This document shows positions 34,541 to 42,949 of a DNA stretch of 64,000 bases, piece by piece. The notes under the pieces are model-generated. The model had not been told where the DNA came from. It was given only the letters and a program-made list of their open reading frames with translations, and searched no databases. This DNA is from Burkholderia sp. 4M9327F10. Lineage in GTDB: Bacteria > Pseudomonadota > Gammaproteobacteria > Burkholderiales > Burkholderiaceae. The stretch is taken from contig NZ_SCNV01000048.1 in the NCBI RefSeq assembly GCF_005503145.1, positions 1 through 64,000 on the forward strand, in the 5' to 3' direction. The position numbers and the translations under genes are program-made. Position 1 is the first letter of the stretch. Each line of letters starts with the position of its first letter.

Positions 34541-35569
34541 TCAAAGCATGATTTCTATCCGCCGGCTTTGTCCGGCGGGCGGGTGCGACGCGGGGGACCA
34601 GATCTCATCGAGAGCGGGCCTCACCAGATCGAGCTCGGTCGACACCCCTGTCGTGCGGTGAAAGCGCGCCTTGTTGAGGGCTTGTGCCTCGACGATATCC
34701 TGATCCTGCCGGGCCACATGACGCAAAAAGGGCCATGCGATCATCCGTACCGCCCACTGCGGCGCCCAGCGGTTTTCGACGTGGAAGGTGCCGTGCACCT
34801 GAGTCAGCGTCTCACCGATCGGGCTGAAATGAAGCGTGAAATAGAGCGCACTGCCGTTCTGATAACGGTATTCGAGTTGCGCCGTACCCGCCGCGGCAGC
34901 CGCGAAATGCGCGCGCTCCAGCTCACGCGGCGACTCGAACAAGCGGTACAACCAGCCGCTTTGCTGCGGCTGTCCGCGATAGTCGACCTGTAGCAGGCCC
35001 GCCGAGCGCGTGAGCGTCGCGCTGACGACCCGGCGATCAGCGTCACCGCGTACCAGCCCCGGATGCACGAAATGCGTATGCAGCGGATCGAGGAAATTCT
35101 CCAGCGCATCGGCCGCGTGGGCCTTCCACGTTGTGCTCCAGGTGAAGCGGCGGCTTCCCTGCGGCAACCTGCGCACAAACTCGGGCAGCCCGTGCGAATC
35201 CGCGCTGCTCGTGGCGTCGAGTTTGACCCAGACGAGCCCGTCATGCTCCATCACCGGGACCGAGGCGACCCGCACCAGTGGCTTGCACGATGAGGGTGCC
35301 AGTCCGGGTATCGCGGTACAGCGTCCATCGGCACTGAAGGTCCAGCCGTGATAGCCGCATTGCAGCCCTGCCGGCGTGACGCGCCCTGCCGACAACGGCG
35401 CATGCCGGTGCGGGCAACAATCGTCGAGCGCGAGCAGTTCGCCCGACTGCATGCGCGCCAGCACCAGCGGCCGGTCGAACAGCGTGACGGCCAACGGTTT
35501 CGACTTCAGCCGCCGCGACGATGCGACCACAAACCAGCTTCGATACAGCGTCGGGTTCCATGGGTTCAT
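34541..35569 (-). CDS. Rieske non-heme iron oxygenase, alpha-subunit type
   Basis: A 342-residue oxygenase. The Rieske [2Fe-2S] ligands are Cys52, His54, Cys71 and His74 (CPHRHAPLS and CGYHGW). The mononuclear iron site is ENFLDPLHTHFVH with His164 and His169. The size fits single-component-type oxygenases of the vanillate O-demethylase group. It overlaps the GNAT gene by ATGA. No reductase is nearby, so a housekeeping ferredoxin reductase would be needed. Substrate is probably the product of the preceding FabH, ATP-grasp and GNAT genes. Confidence 0.88.
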   Translation of the reverse strand: MNPWNPTLYRSWFVVASSRRLKSKPLAVTLFDRPLVLARMQSGELLALDDCCPHRHAPLSAGRVTPAGLQCGYHGWTFSADGRCTAIPGLAPSSCKPLVRVASVPVMEHDGLVWVKLDATSSADSHGLPEFVRRLPQGSRRFTWSTTWKAHAADALENFLDPLHTHFVHPGLVRGDADRRVVSATLTRSAGLLQVDYRGQPQQSGWLYRLFESPRELERAHFAAAAAGTAQLEYRYQNGSALYFTLHFSPIGETLTQVHGTFHVENRWAPQWAVRMIAWPFLRHVARQDQDIVEAQALNKARFHRTTGVSTELDLVRPALDEIWSPASHPPAGQSRRIEIML

Positions 35570-36681
35570 AGCTGAAAGCGCCTCATGATCGGTACGCCGA
35601 GCCGGGTTGTCAGCATCTGCAGGCCGCGTAGCGTGCGGCGTGTCGCCGCCGGCAAATGGCGGCTAAGCACTGCACTGTATTCGATCGCCGGCTCGCCACC
35701 CCGCAGCCGCTTGAAGTGCGCTGCGCCCGCGCTCAGATTGAGAACGGCCTCGCGTTCGAGCGTCGTCTTGAGCACATGCGCCATCAGCAGACGATACAGG
35801 CCTGCGGCAGACGGCCAGCTCGTGTCGTAGCCGACAATCGGTGCGCTTAGCAGCATGCCCTGCCCGAACATGCCGACTACCGCGCGCAGTTCCCCGCTGT
35901 CGTCCCTGAAGCCGAAGAATTCAAGCAGCCCCGCGTGATGCCACGCTTTCAGAAACGCGGCCGTATAGCTCGGGTTCAGCCGCGAATACTTCTCCAGATA
36001 GAGTTGCGCGTAAAGCGTTTCGCTCTGGGCAAAATCGGCGTCGCTGAAGTCGTCGTGGCCGACCGGCGTCAATGGTGTGGTGCGCAGCAGGTGCAGATCG
36101 CGGCGCAGATTCTGATGCCGGACTCCGCTCTGCTTCATATTGCGGAACAGGTACACCTGGCGCGTGGGGATCAGGTCGAAGCCGGCCGCTTGCAATTCCC
36201 GCAACCAGTCGGCATGTTGCACGGGATTGAGCGAGCGGAACCACACCGCATGGCGCGGCCAGCGCGCCTCAGACGCCGCCGCGAGCGCGGCAAAGTCGAT
36301 GCCGTCGGCGGCGGGGTACAGGTTCGTGCTGACCAGCCAGTTGTTCAACGATACCGCGTTGTCCAGCTCGGCGCGGCGCAGCCAGCGATCGGCGAGGCCG
36401 ATCACGCCGCCAAGCGGCGCCGCAAGCATGTGCGGCGCGACGCGGCGGGTCTCTTCGAGCGCATAGCGGCTATAGGTCGTCAGTGGCGAGCAAACCCATG
36501 CGTTGTCCGGCACGTTGCCGTTGACGGTGACCGGCAGGCTCAGGCCGCCGGTATCGAGCGTTTCCACTTGAGCGTCGATGTTCGAGACGAAACCGCGCGT
36601 GGCGACGCCGGCATGCAGCGCGGCGAAGGCCGCGGCCTTGCCGGCGAAACAGGCGTGCGGCACGTACAGGCATTCGCTCAT
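35566..36681 (-). CDS. GNAT_6 / FemAB-like N-acyltransferase
   Basis: A 371-residue protein with the acetyltransferase-6 (CelD/BcsL-like) landmarks in the last third: ELRAVVGMFG, GLYRLLMAHVLKTTLERE and NLSAGAAHFKRLRGGEPAIEY. The first half is not recognised. Such enzymes N-acylate amines from acyl-CoA or tRNA. The start at 36681 gives an ATGA overlap with the ATP-grasp gene; an earlier in-frame Met at 36708 is not needed. Confidence 0.75.
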   Translation of the reverse strand: MSECLYVPHACFAGKAAAFAALHAGVATRGFVSNIDAQVETLDTGGLSLPVTVNGNVPDNAWVCSPLTTYSRYALEETRRVAPHMLAAPLGGVIGLADRWLRRAELDNAVSLNNWLVSTNLYPAADGIDFAALAAASEARWPRHAVWFRSLNPVQHADWLRELQAAGFDLIPTRQVYLFRNMKQSGVRHQNLRRDLHLLRTTPLTPVGHDDFSDADFAQSETLYAQLYLEKYSRLNPSYTAAFLKAWHHAGLLEFFGFRDDSGELRAVVGMFGQGMLLSAPIVGYDTSWPSAAGLYRLLMAHVLKTTLEREAVLNLSAGAAHFKRLRGGEPAIEYSAVLSRHLPAATRRTLRGLQMLTTRLGVPIMRRFQL

Positions 36682-37850
36682 GGTTCGGGCAGCTCCTCGC
36701 CGTCCCACTCGATATCCTGCGTCGCCGCCTCGCGCATATTGCAGCGCTGCGCGAGCGCCAGCCGCGCATACGACGCCAGATCGCGCAGCGCGCCGCCGAT
36801 CGGGCCGCGATCACCTGGTGTGCCGATCACGTCGGCGGCGCGGCGGTAGTCGCGCAGCCACCCGCCGAGTTCGCCGCGCCGCAGCCCGCCGATCAGGCCT
36901 GCACTCAGCATCACCGCGCCAATCATGCGTGGTGTGCCCAAGGGCGGCTCGATGGGGGCTGTTATTTCGCTGCTGAGGGTGCCGTCGAGCGCTGCGGGCA
37001 GCGGGGCGTCGAGCGCAAACAGATGGCAGCCGCTGGTCGCGCGGGGATTGCATTCGAGCACGCTCACGCGCCCGTCGGCCTGCTGGATCCAGTCGAACGA
37101 CAACTGCCCGGTGAAGTCGAGCTTGCGCGCGAAGTTTTCGACGAAGCGGCGAATGGCCTCGATGCGCACCGCTTCGAAATAGAAACTCGAACTCGTCGAC
37201 ATTCTCCAGCGCGGCCAATACACGCTATGCGCGACCAGCCGGCCGCGGTCCGCCACGCTGTACGAGCAGAATTCACGGCCTTCCGCGAAAGCCTGCACGA
37301 CCCAATGACCGAGCGGCGCGAGCGCCGGTGCGTCCGCCGGGATGCCGTGGCGATAGAGCCGTACATGCACGCCGAAGCGGGAGTACTCCGGCTTCAGCAC
37401 GACCGGTCTGCCACCTGCCCAGGCGCGGGCTTCGTCAAGCGACGCGACCCGCGCCGAATCCGGCACCTCGGCGCCGCAGCCGCGAGCCAGCGCAAGAAAG
37501 CGCCACTTGCTGTGCACGTCGCGCATCTTGCCGAAGTCTTCGGCTAGGACGCGCACGTGGGCCGGCAAGCGGTCGCGGTACCGCGAGACAAAGAAAACCT
37601 CCTCGCAGGTCGGCACGATCAGGTCGATGCCGTGCGCCAGCGAGGCGCGCCGCAAATCGTCCACGAAGCCGGCCGGCGCGTGACGCGGCGACGCGACCCG
37701 CAGCGTCGCAGTGACCGCATGCGAGGCGCCGCTGATCTGGCAAGGGATGCTGTCGGCCACCCACACCTTCCAGCCCTGATGCGCGAAACGGCGCGCGTGG
37801 TCGAGTGCGGACGGCGCGCGGCCACCGAGTATCAGGACGTTACACGTCAT
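36678..37850 (-). CDS. ATP-grasp ligase (CarB/PylC-like)
   Basis: A 390-residue carboxylate-amine ligase. It opens with a pre-ATP-grasp Rossmann-like segment (VLILGGRAPSALDHARRFA). The ATP-binding part has VVLKPEYSRFGVHV, and LECNPRATSG near residue 280 supplies the metal-binding Asn. It should make an amide or ester from a carboxylate with ATP. Co-occurrence with FabH and GNAT suggests an acyl-amino acid type product. It lies 71 bp after FabH and overlaps the GNAT gene. Confidence 0.8.
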   Translation of the reverse strand: MTCNVLILGGRAPSALDHARRFAHQGWKVWVADSIPCQISGASHAVTATLRVASPRHAPAGFVDDLRRASLAHGIDLIVPTCEEVFFVSRYRDRLPAHVRVLAEDFGKMRDVHSKWRFLALARGCGAEVPDSARVASLDEARAWAGGRPVVLKPEYSRFGVHVRLYRHGIPADAPALAPLGHWVVQAFAEGREFCSYSVADRGRLVAHSVYWPRWRMSTSSSFYFEAVRIEAIRRFVENFARKLDFTGQLSFDWIQQADGRVSVLECNPRATSGCHLFALDAPLPAALDGTLSSEITAPIEPPLGTPRMIGAVMLSAGLIGGLRRGELGGWLRDYRRAADVIGTPGDRGPIGGALRDLASYARLALAQRCNMREAATQDIEWDGEELPEP

Positions 37851-37921
37851 GGCGCCGCCCGGCGCTGCTGCGCGGCAGAGAACCCGGGAAGCCGGCCGGA
37901 ACGAGTGTGAGTCGCCGCATC

Positions 37922-38926
37922 TCAGTAGACCATGACCATGCCGCCGATCGTCAGGCCCGCACCGGAGCCGATCAACATGATGGGATCGCCGCGCTGCACG
38001 CGGCCGTCCGCAATTGCGTGATGCAAGGCGGACGGCAGCGACGCAGCGACCTGGTTGCCGTAGCTCGCGAGGATATCGACTGTGCGGGCCGCTTCGACAT
38101 GCAGCCGCCTGGCGAGGTGATCGAGCGCGAGACGGCTCGCCTGATGCGGCACGATGAGGCGCAGTTGGTCGAGCGTGAGCGCCGCGCTGTCGAGCAGGCC
38201 GTTGACGAAGCGCGGCAACTCGCGCGAGGCTGCCTTGAAGAGGCGCGGACCGTCCATGTGGAACAGCGACAGCGGATCGATACTGGTGCTCAGCCGCAGA
38301 GGATGATAGCGCGAGCCGCCGGCCTTGATCTGGCAATACGCGGCGCCCTCGGGATAGGTTTCGATGCGCGAGGCCAGGATCGACGACGCTTCGCCGGGCG
38401 CGCTTTTGCGGATCACCGCGGCCGCGGCGCCGTCGCCGAAAATCGCCGATTCGCCAAGCGTCGACCAGTCCAGCGAAAAGGTGGCGATATCGGCGGAGAC
38501 GATCATGACGTTGCGGTAGCGCCCGCCTTCGACCAGATAGCTGAGCGTGTCGAGCCCTACCAGAAACGACAGGCAGCTTGCGCCGACATCGAACGCGGCA
38601 ATCCGCCTGGCCTCGCCGCCGAGTTCTGCGAGAACCATCGCCGCGTTGTAGGGCAGCGCCTGATCCATGGTGGCCGACGCGCAGACCAGGCAGTCGATGT
38701 CGCTCCAGCGCAGCCCGGCATTGGCGAGTGCCGCTTCGCATGCCTGCACGGCCAGCATGGCCGCGTTTTCATGGACGGTGCGATGCCGCGTGCGCACGCC
38801 GTAGCGCTTGAATACGGTCCCCACCGGCAGGCCGAAGCGCCGGTCTATTTCATCGCTCGTCAACACCTGTTCAGGCACGGCGACGCCCGTTCCGCAGATG
38901 CGGACACTGCGCCCGTGGTTCGTCAT
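37922..38926 (-). CDS. FabH-like beta-ketoacyl synthase III
   Basis: A 334-residue condensing enzyme with the full KAS III triad: Cys118 (DVGASCLSF), His261 (VPHQAS) and Asn291 (YGNQVAAS). It would condense an acyl-CoA with malonyl-ACP, or transfer an acyl group onto another nucleophile as FabH-like enzymes in secondary metabolism do. It overlaps the regulator gene by ATGA. It stands outside the APE operon proper, so a separate product is likely. Confidence 0.85.
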   Translation of the reverse strand: MTNHGRSVRICGTGVAVPEQVLTSDEIDRRFGLPVGTVFKRYGVRTRHRTVHENAAMLAVQACEAALANAGLRWSDIDCLVCASATMDQALPYNAAMVLAELGGEARRIAAFDVGASCLSFLVGLDTLSYLVEGGRYRNVMIVSADIATFSLDWSTLGESAIFGDGAAAAVIRKSAPGEASSILASRIETYPEGAAYCQIKAGGSRYHPLRLSTSIDPLSLFHMDGPRLFKAASRELPRFVNGLLDSAALTLDQLRLIVPHQASRLALDHLARRLHVEAARTVDILASYGNQVAASLPSALHHAIADGRVQRGDPIMLIGSGAGLTIGGMVMVY

Positions 38927-39234
38927 ATTGCTTCCTCTGCATAGCGGGCCGTGCTTTCCAGCGCCTGCAGCAGCAGGGCTTTGTTCACGGTGAGAAATAC
39001 CTCACGGCCTTCCTTGCTGGCTTCCAGCAGGCCCGCCGACTGCAGCACGCGAACGTGATGCAGCACGGCGGTCCGGCTGAGCGGGAGCGCGTCCGCGATC
39101 TGCTTGATCGTCAGCCGTTCGCCTGGCTCGAAGAACAGCAGGATGCGCTGCCGGTAGCTATCGCCCAGCGCCGAGAAAACGGCGGCGAATTGCGCCCAGT
39201 CCGCAGGAATGTCGTTGGCATATTCGTTTCGCAT
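38923..39234 (-). CDS. ArsR-type winged-helix regulator
   Basis: A 103-residue single-domain regulator with a winged helix (LTIKQIADALPLSRTAVLHHVRVLQSAGLLEASKEGREV). No metal-binding cysteines are present, so it is not a metal sensor. It heads the operon of FabH, ATP-grasp, GNAT and Rieske genes, and a perfect 7-bp inverted repeat covers its start codon, so it probably represses its own operon. With no room for a ribosome-binding site, the mRNA may be leaderless. Confidence 0.85.
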   Translation of the reverse strand: MRNEYANDIPADWAQFAAVFSALGDSYRQRILLFFEPGERLTIKQIADALPLSRTAVLHHVRVLQSAGLLEASKEGREVFLTVNKALLLQALESTARYAEEAI

Positions 39235-39252
39235 ATCTATAAATCTAGATAT
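39233..39252. promoter_or_regulatory. perfect inverted repeat over the ArsR-type start codon
   Basis: ATATCTA and TAGATAT flank a 6-bp spacer; the left arm overlaps the start codon and the right arm overlaps the -10 box. This is where an autorepressor would sit. Confidence 0.65.
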
Positions 39253-39270
39253 GTAGTTATTTTAAGTCAA
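39242..39270 (-). promoter_or_regulatory. promoter of the ArsR-FabH-ATP-grasp operon
   Basis: On the minus strand TTGACT (39270-39265), a 17-bp spacer and TAGATT (39247-39242). Only 7 bases separate the -10 box from the ATG, so transcription should start at or next to the start codon. Confidence 0.6.
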
Positions 39271-39504
39271 GCTTTTATCAACCGGCAAGGTGCTGATGGA
39301 TAGCCTTTGATCAGAACGGTCTCGTTATTCAAGACGCATGAGCGACGCTCGCGTTGCCATCCAGTACGGTTGTCGTCTTAAAAACAATACAGTTTGGTTG
39401 CGCGATGTCTGGCTGTGTAGGGAGTCCGCCTGGCCGCGCCGATAAAGTCAGCGGGTCTTCAGGGCGCCTGCGCGCCGGTCCCATCCAGAACCCGAGGTAA
39501 TGAA

Positions 39505-41028
39505 ATGAATGCAGTGAACGAGCAAGCGAACCTGTCGGTGCAGCAACTGGGCCATTTCATCGGCGGCGCGGCTGCCGCGCCCACCAGCGGCCGCTTCAAG
39601 GACGTGTTCAATCCCGCCACCGGCAAGGTGACCGGCTCGGTCGCGCTCGCCTCGGTCGCGGAAGTCGACGCGGCGGTCCAGGCGGCCAAGGCGGCTTTTC
39701 CCGCATGGAGCGAGACCGCGCCCATCAAGCGCGCACGCATTCTGTTCAAGTTCAAGGAGTTGCTCAACCGGCACCACGACGAACTGGCGCTGCTGATTAC
39801 GCGTGAACACGGCAAGGTGTTCTCGGATGCGCAAGGCGAAGTGGTGCGCGGCATTGAAGTGGTCGAATTCGCTTGCGGCATTCCGAACCTGTTGAAGACC
39901 GACTTCACCGACCAGATCGGCGGCGGCATCGACAACTGGAACCTGCGCCAGGCGCTCGGCGTGGTCGCCGGCATCACGCCGTTCAACTTCCCGGTGATGG
40001 TGCCGATGTGGATGTTCCCGGTCGCGCTCGCGTGCGGCAACACGTTCGTGCTGAAGCCGTCGGAGCGCGACCCGTCGGCGTCGCTGCGCATTGCTGAACT
40101 GCTGAAGGAAGCGGGCCTGCCCGATGGCGTGTTCAATGTGGTCAACGGCGACAAGGTCGCGGTCGACGCGCTGATCGATCACCCGGATGTCGCGGCGCTG
40201 TCGTTTGTCGGCTCCACGCCGATTGCCGAATACATCTACACCGAAGCATCGAAGCGCGGCAAGCGCGTGCAGGCCTTGGGCGGCGCGAAGAACCACCTCG
40301 TCGTGATGCCCGATGCCGATCTCGACCAGGCTGTCGATGCGTTGATCGGTGCGGCCTACGGTTCGGCCGGCGAGCGCTGCATGGCGATTTCGGTGGCGGT
40401 GGCGGTGGGCAACGTGGGCGACCGCCTGATCGAAAAGCTGGTGCCGCGCGTGAAGTCGCTCATCATCAAGAACGGCGAAAACGCCGACGCCGAGATGGGT
40501 CCGCTGGTGACGGCCGAACATAAGGCCAAGGTGGCCGGCTATATCGCGTCGGGCGAGGCGGAAGGCGCGACGCTGGTCGTCGATGGCCGCGCGCATCCGG
40601 TCGCGAGTGAAGAAGGTTTCTTTATCGGCGGCACGCTGTTCGATCAGGTCGGCACGCAGATGAAGATCTACAAGGAAGAGATCTTCGGGCCGGTACTCGC
40701 CGTCGTGCGCGTGCCGGACTTCGCGAGCGCGGTCGAACTGATCAACGCGCACGAATTCGGCAATGGGGTGTCGCTGTTCACTTCAGATGGCGGTGTGGCG
40801 CGCGCCTTCGGCCGGCAGATCCAGGTGGGCATGGTGGGCATCAATGTGCCGATTCCGGTGCCGATGGCGTGGCATTCGTTTGGCGGCTGGAAGCGTTCGC
40901 TGTTCGGCGATCACCATGCTTATGGCGAAGAAGGGGTGCGCTTCTACACGCGCTACAAGAGCATCATGCAGCGCTGGCCCGACAGCATCGCCAAGGGCGC
41001 GGAGTTCACCATGCCGGTGGCGAAGTAA
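39505..41028 (+). CDS. mmsA: CoA-acylating methylmalonate-semialdehyde dehydrogenase
   Basis: A 507-residue aldehyde dehydrogenase of the MmsA/IolA group. It converts methylmalonate semialdehyde with CoA and NAD into propionyl-CoA (or malonate semialdehyde into acetyl-CoA) in valine, pyrimidine or inositol breakdown. The nucleophile is Cys292 (GSAGERCMA); SFVGSTPIAEYIY and NFPVMVPMWMFP are family signatures. GAGG precedes the ATG. No mmsB or regulator is adjacent, so it stands alone here. A length of about 500 is normal. Confidence 0.93.
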   Translation: MNAVNEQANLSVQQLGHFIGGAAAAPTSGRFKDVFNPATGKVTGSVALASVAEVDAAVQAAKAAFPAWSETAPIKRARILFKFKELLNRHHDELALLITREHGKVFSDAQGEVVRGIEVVEFACGIPNLLKTDFTDQIGGGIDNWNLRQALGVVAGITPFNFPVMVPMWMFPVALACGNTFVLKPSERDPSASLRIAELLKEAGLPDGVFNVVNGDKVAVDALIDHPDVAALSFVGSTPIAEYIYTEASKRGKRVQALGGAKNHLVVMPDADLDQAVDALIGAAYGSAGERCMAISVAVAVGNVGDRLIEKLVPRVKSLIIKNGENADAEMGPLVTAEHKAKVAGYIASGEAEGATLVVDGRAHPVASEEGFFIGGTLFDQVGTQMKIYKEEIFGPVLAVVRVPDFASAVELINAHEFGNGVSLFTSDGGVARAFGRQIQVGMVGINVPIPVPMAWHSFGGWKRSLFGDHHAYGEEGVRFYTRYKSIMQRWPDSIAKGAEFTMPVAK

Positions 41029-41040
41029 GGGCGTTGCCAG

Positions 41041-41069
41041 GCAGCGTGGCTTCCCGGTTGCCGCGCTGC
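41041..41069 (+). terminator. stem-loop after mmsA
   Basis: GCAGCGTGG and CCGCGCTGC (one G-U pair) with an 11-base loop, 12 bp past the mmsA stop. No T-run follows, so termination is only possible. Confidence 0.35.
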
Positions 41070-41296
41070 GTGAACTGAATAAAGGCGGCCAAAGGTCTTA
41101 CTTCGGCTTACTTACGGCAACAAGACGTAGAGGCGCCAAATGCCTCCAACGACCCCTATATGTTCCTGTAGTGCGCAAACCGAGGTTGATTCCGCGGTTT
41201 GCGCGCACGCTTGCGGCAAACCTTTGTCTGGATTGTAACGGCGCTGTTAAACACGATCCTTCGTGGATTGATATGTTGCGGGCATTGCGGTTGATA

Positions 41297-41316
41297 GGGA
41301 CCGAATCGACGGTCCC
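41297..41316. repeat. hairpin before the Gly/Pro-rich lipoprotein gene
   Basis: GGGACC-N8-GGTCCC, a perfect 6-bp stem in the leader, 31 bp before the start codon. Its role is unknown; the surrounding gap (41029-41347) holds nothing else I can call except the stem-loop at 41041. Confidence 0.45.
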
Positions 41317-41347
41317 GTGCTCGCAACACCTCACGAAGGAGAAGCGC

Positions 41348-41554
41348 ATGAGAAAGTTAGCGATAGTGGCGGCCCTGGCGGCGCTGACGGCTACCCTGAG
41401 CGGTTGCTGGTGGGGACCGGGCCCAGGTTGGGGTGGCCCTGGTGGCGGTGGCCCTGGCGGCCCCGGCGGTGGCGGTCCGGGCGGTCCTGGCGGAGATGGG
41501 CCACACGGCTCGATCACGGTTCCCGCTCAGGTGGCTCAGGTGGCTCAGGGCTGA
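41348..41554 (+). CDS. Gly/Pro-rich small lipoprotein
   Basis: A 68-residue protein. The signal ends in LSGC (Cys20), a lipobox, followed by WW and then a run of GGPGG-type repeats (about residues 27-48) and a short PAQVAQVAQG end. AAGGAG lies 8 bp before the ATG. Low-complexity lipoproteins like this are often stress-induced envelope proteins; no function is known. A strong terminator follows. Confidence 0.75.
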   Translation: MRKLAIVAALAALTATLSGCWWGPGPGWGGPGGGGPGGPGGGGPGGPGGDGPHGSITVPAQVAQVAQG

Positions 41555-41621
41555 GCCGTGGCGATGGACCGAGCGGGTGCGGTACGCAGCCGCTGTCCGC
41601 GTCGAGCTTAAGCCAGCACAC

Positions 41622-41658
41622 GCAAAAACGCCTGCCATGCCATGGCGGGCGTTTTTGC
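41622..41658. terminator. bidirectional terminator
   Basis: A long imperfect stem (GCAAAAACGCC... ...GGCGTTTTTGC) with a T-run on either strand. It lies between the converging lipoprotein gene and the sensor kinase gene and can stop both transcripts. Confidence 0.85.
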
Positions 41659-41674
41659 ATACAGACGGCGCATG

Positions 41675-42949
41675 TCACACGTTGCCGCGATTGCCGCCGT
41701 GTGCAGCCGGAAACGTCAGCGATACGGCAAAGCCGCCAGCGGGCGCATTTTCCGCGTCAAACGTCCCGCCGTTATATCGCACCAGCCGCCGGACGATTGC
41801 GAGTCCCAGCCCGCAGTGAGCGTCGCCGCCGCGCGCCTGGTCGAGCCGTACGAAAGGCTGCAAGGCCCGCTCCAGTTGTCCGGCGGGAATGCCGTTGCCG
41901 TGATCGCGCACGCTCAATGTGTATTGCTCGTTGCGCCGGTAAGTCGAGATTTCCACCGGCGGCTCGCCATAGGTCAGCGCGTTCTCGATCAGGTTGGCGA
42001 GAATCCGGTCGAGGTCTACCAAAGGCAGGCTGAAACCGTCGCCGGCTTGCAGATCCACCCGCATCAGCGCATCGTCCGCGAGACTCTCGCCATAGTGCCG
42101 GCGGCAATGGGCATCGACGCCGGCACGCGGCGAGGTATCGGCCGTCTCACGCGCGAAATCGAGGAACTGGGTGACGATGCGCGACAGCGACTCGGCATCG
42201 CGCAGAAAGCCACTGCGGTTCGATTCGTCGGGCAGCAGATCGGCGCGCACCTGCATCCGTGTGATCGGGGCGCGCAGGTCGTGTGCCACACCGGCCAGCA
42301 TCACTGCGCGTTCCTGTTCAGCCCGCACGAGGTCATGCACCATCTGGTTGAAGTCGCCGATCAGTTCCTTGACTTCACGCGGCCCGCCCGGCCGCACCAC
42401 TGGCACCCGGTGACCGACGCGGAATTCGCGTGCGGCGAGCGCGAGCCTGTGCAACGGCCGCTGCAGATACCACGCGCCCAGTAGCGCAATGATCACGGCG
42501 AGTGCGAGCATCAGCGCCGACGCGCTCACGAAGCGGCGCCCCGGCAACACCGCGTTTTGCAGTTTCAGCCAGTCCGGATTGTCTGCATATCGCACCCACA
42601 CGGTGCCGTTGCTGCTGTCGAACACCACCTGGCTGCCTGGCGGCAGCTTGTTGCGCAGATCCCGGTCGAACGGACCGAATGTGTTCGTGCAAGGCGCAGG
42701 GCAACCTTCTTCGATTGCCTTGCTCGCCGGCACGTAGGAGAGTCCAAGCGTCTGGGCGACATGCGATGCAGCGGGCCGTCCGTCCTGTTCGGCCTGTACG
42801 GCGAGCATGACGGCATTTTCCAGATGGGTGGTCTCCAACTGGCCGCGTTCGAGATCCACGAGGAACAACAGGGTGAGGTGGACCAGCACGATCAGCCCCA
42901 CGGTCATCAGGGCAAGCCGGCCAAACAGCGTGTTAAACGGGTTTTTCAT
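41675..42949 (-). CDS. sensor histidine kinase (EnvZ/OmpR-type partner)
   Basis: A 424-residue membrane kinase: first helix about 13-31, periplasmic part about 32-142 with a CPAPC pair (C83 and C87), second helix about 143-160, HAMP about 161-215, phosphoacceptor His223 (VAHDLRAPITR), and an ATPase with NLIENAL, DHGNGIP and GLGLAIV. The two cysteines may form a disulfide. It overlaps the regulator gene by 17 bp. The efflux operon is divergent from this pair, so it probably controls that pump. Confidence 0.92.
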   Translation of the reverse strand: MKNPFNTLFGRLALMTVGLIVLVHLTLLFLVDLERGQLETTHLENAVMLAVQAEQDGRPAASHVAQTLGLSYVPASKAIEEGCPAPCTNTFGPFDRDLRNKLPPGSQVVFDSSNGTVWVRYADNPDWLKLQNAVLPGRRFVSASALMLALAVIIALLGAWYLQRPLHRLALAAREFRVGHRVPVVRPGGPREVKELIGDFNQMVHDLVRAEQERAVMLAGVAHDLRAPITRMQVRADLLPDESNRSGFLRDAESLSRIVTQFLDFARETADTSPRAGVDAHCRRHYGESLADDALMRVDLQAGDGFSLPLVDLDRILANLIENALTYGEPPVEISTYRRNEQYTLSVRDHGNGIPAGQLERALQPFVRLDQARGGDAHCGLGLAIVRRLVRYNGGTFDAENAPAGGFAVSLTFPAAHGGNRGNV

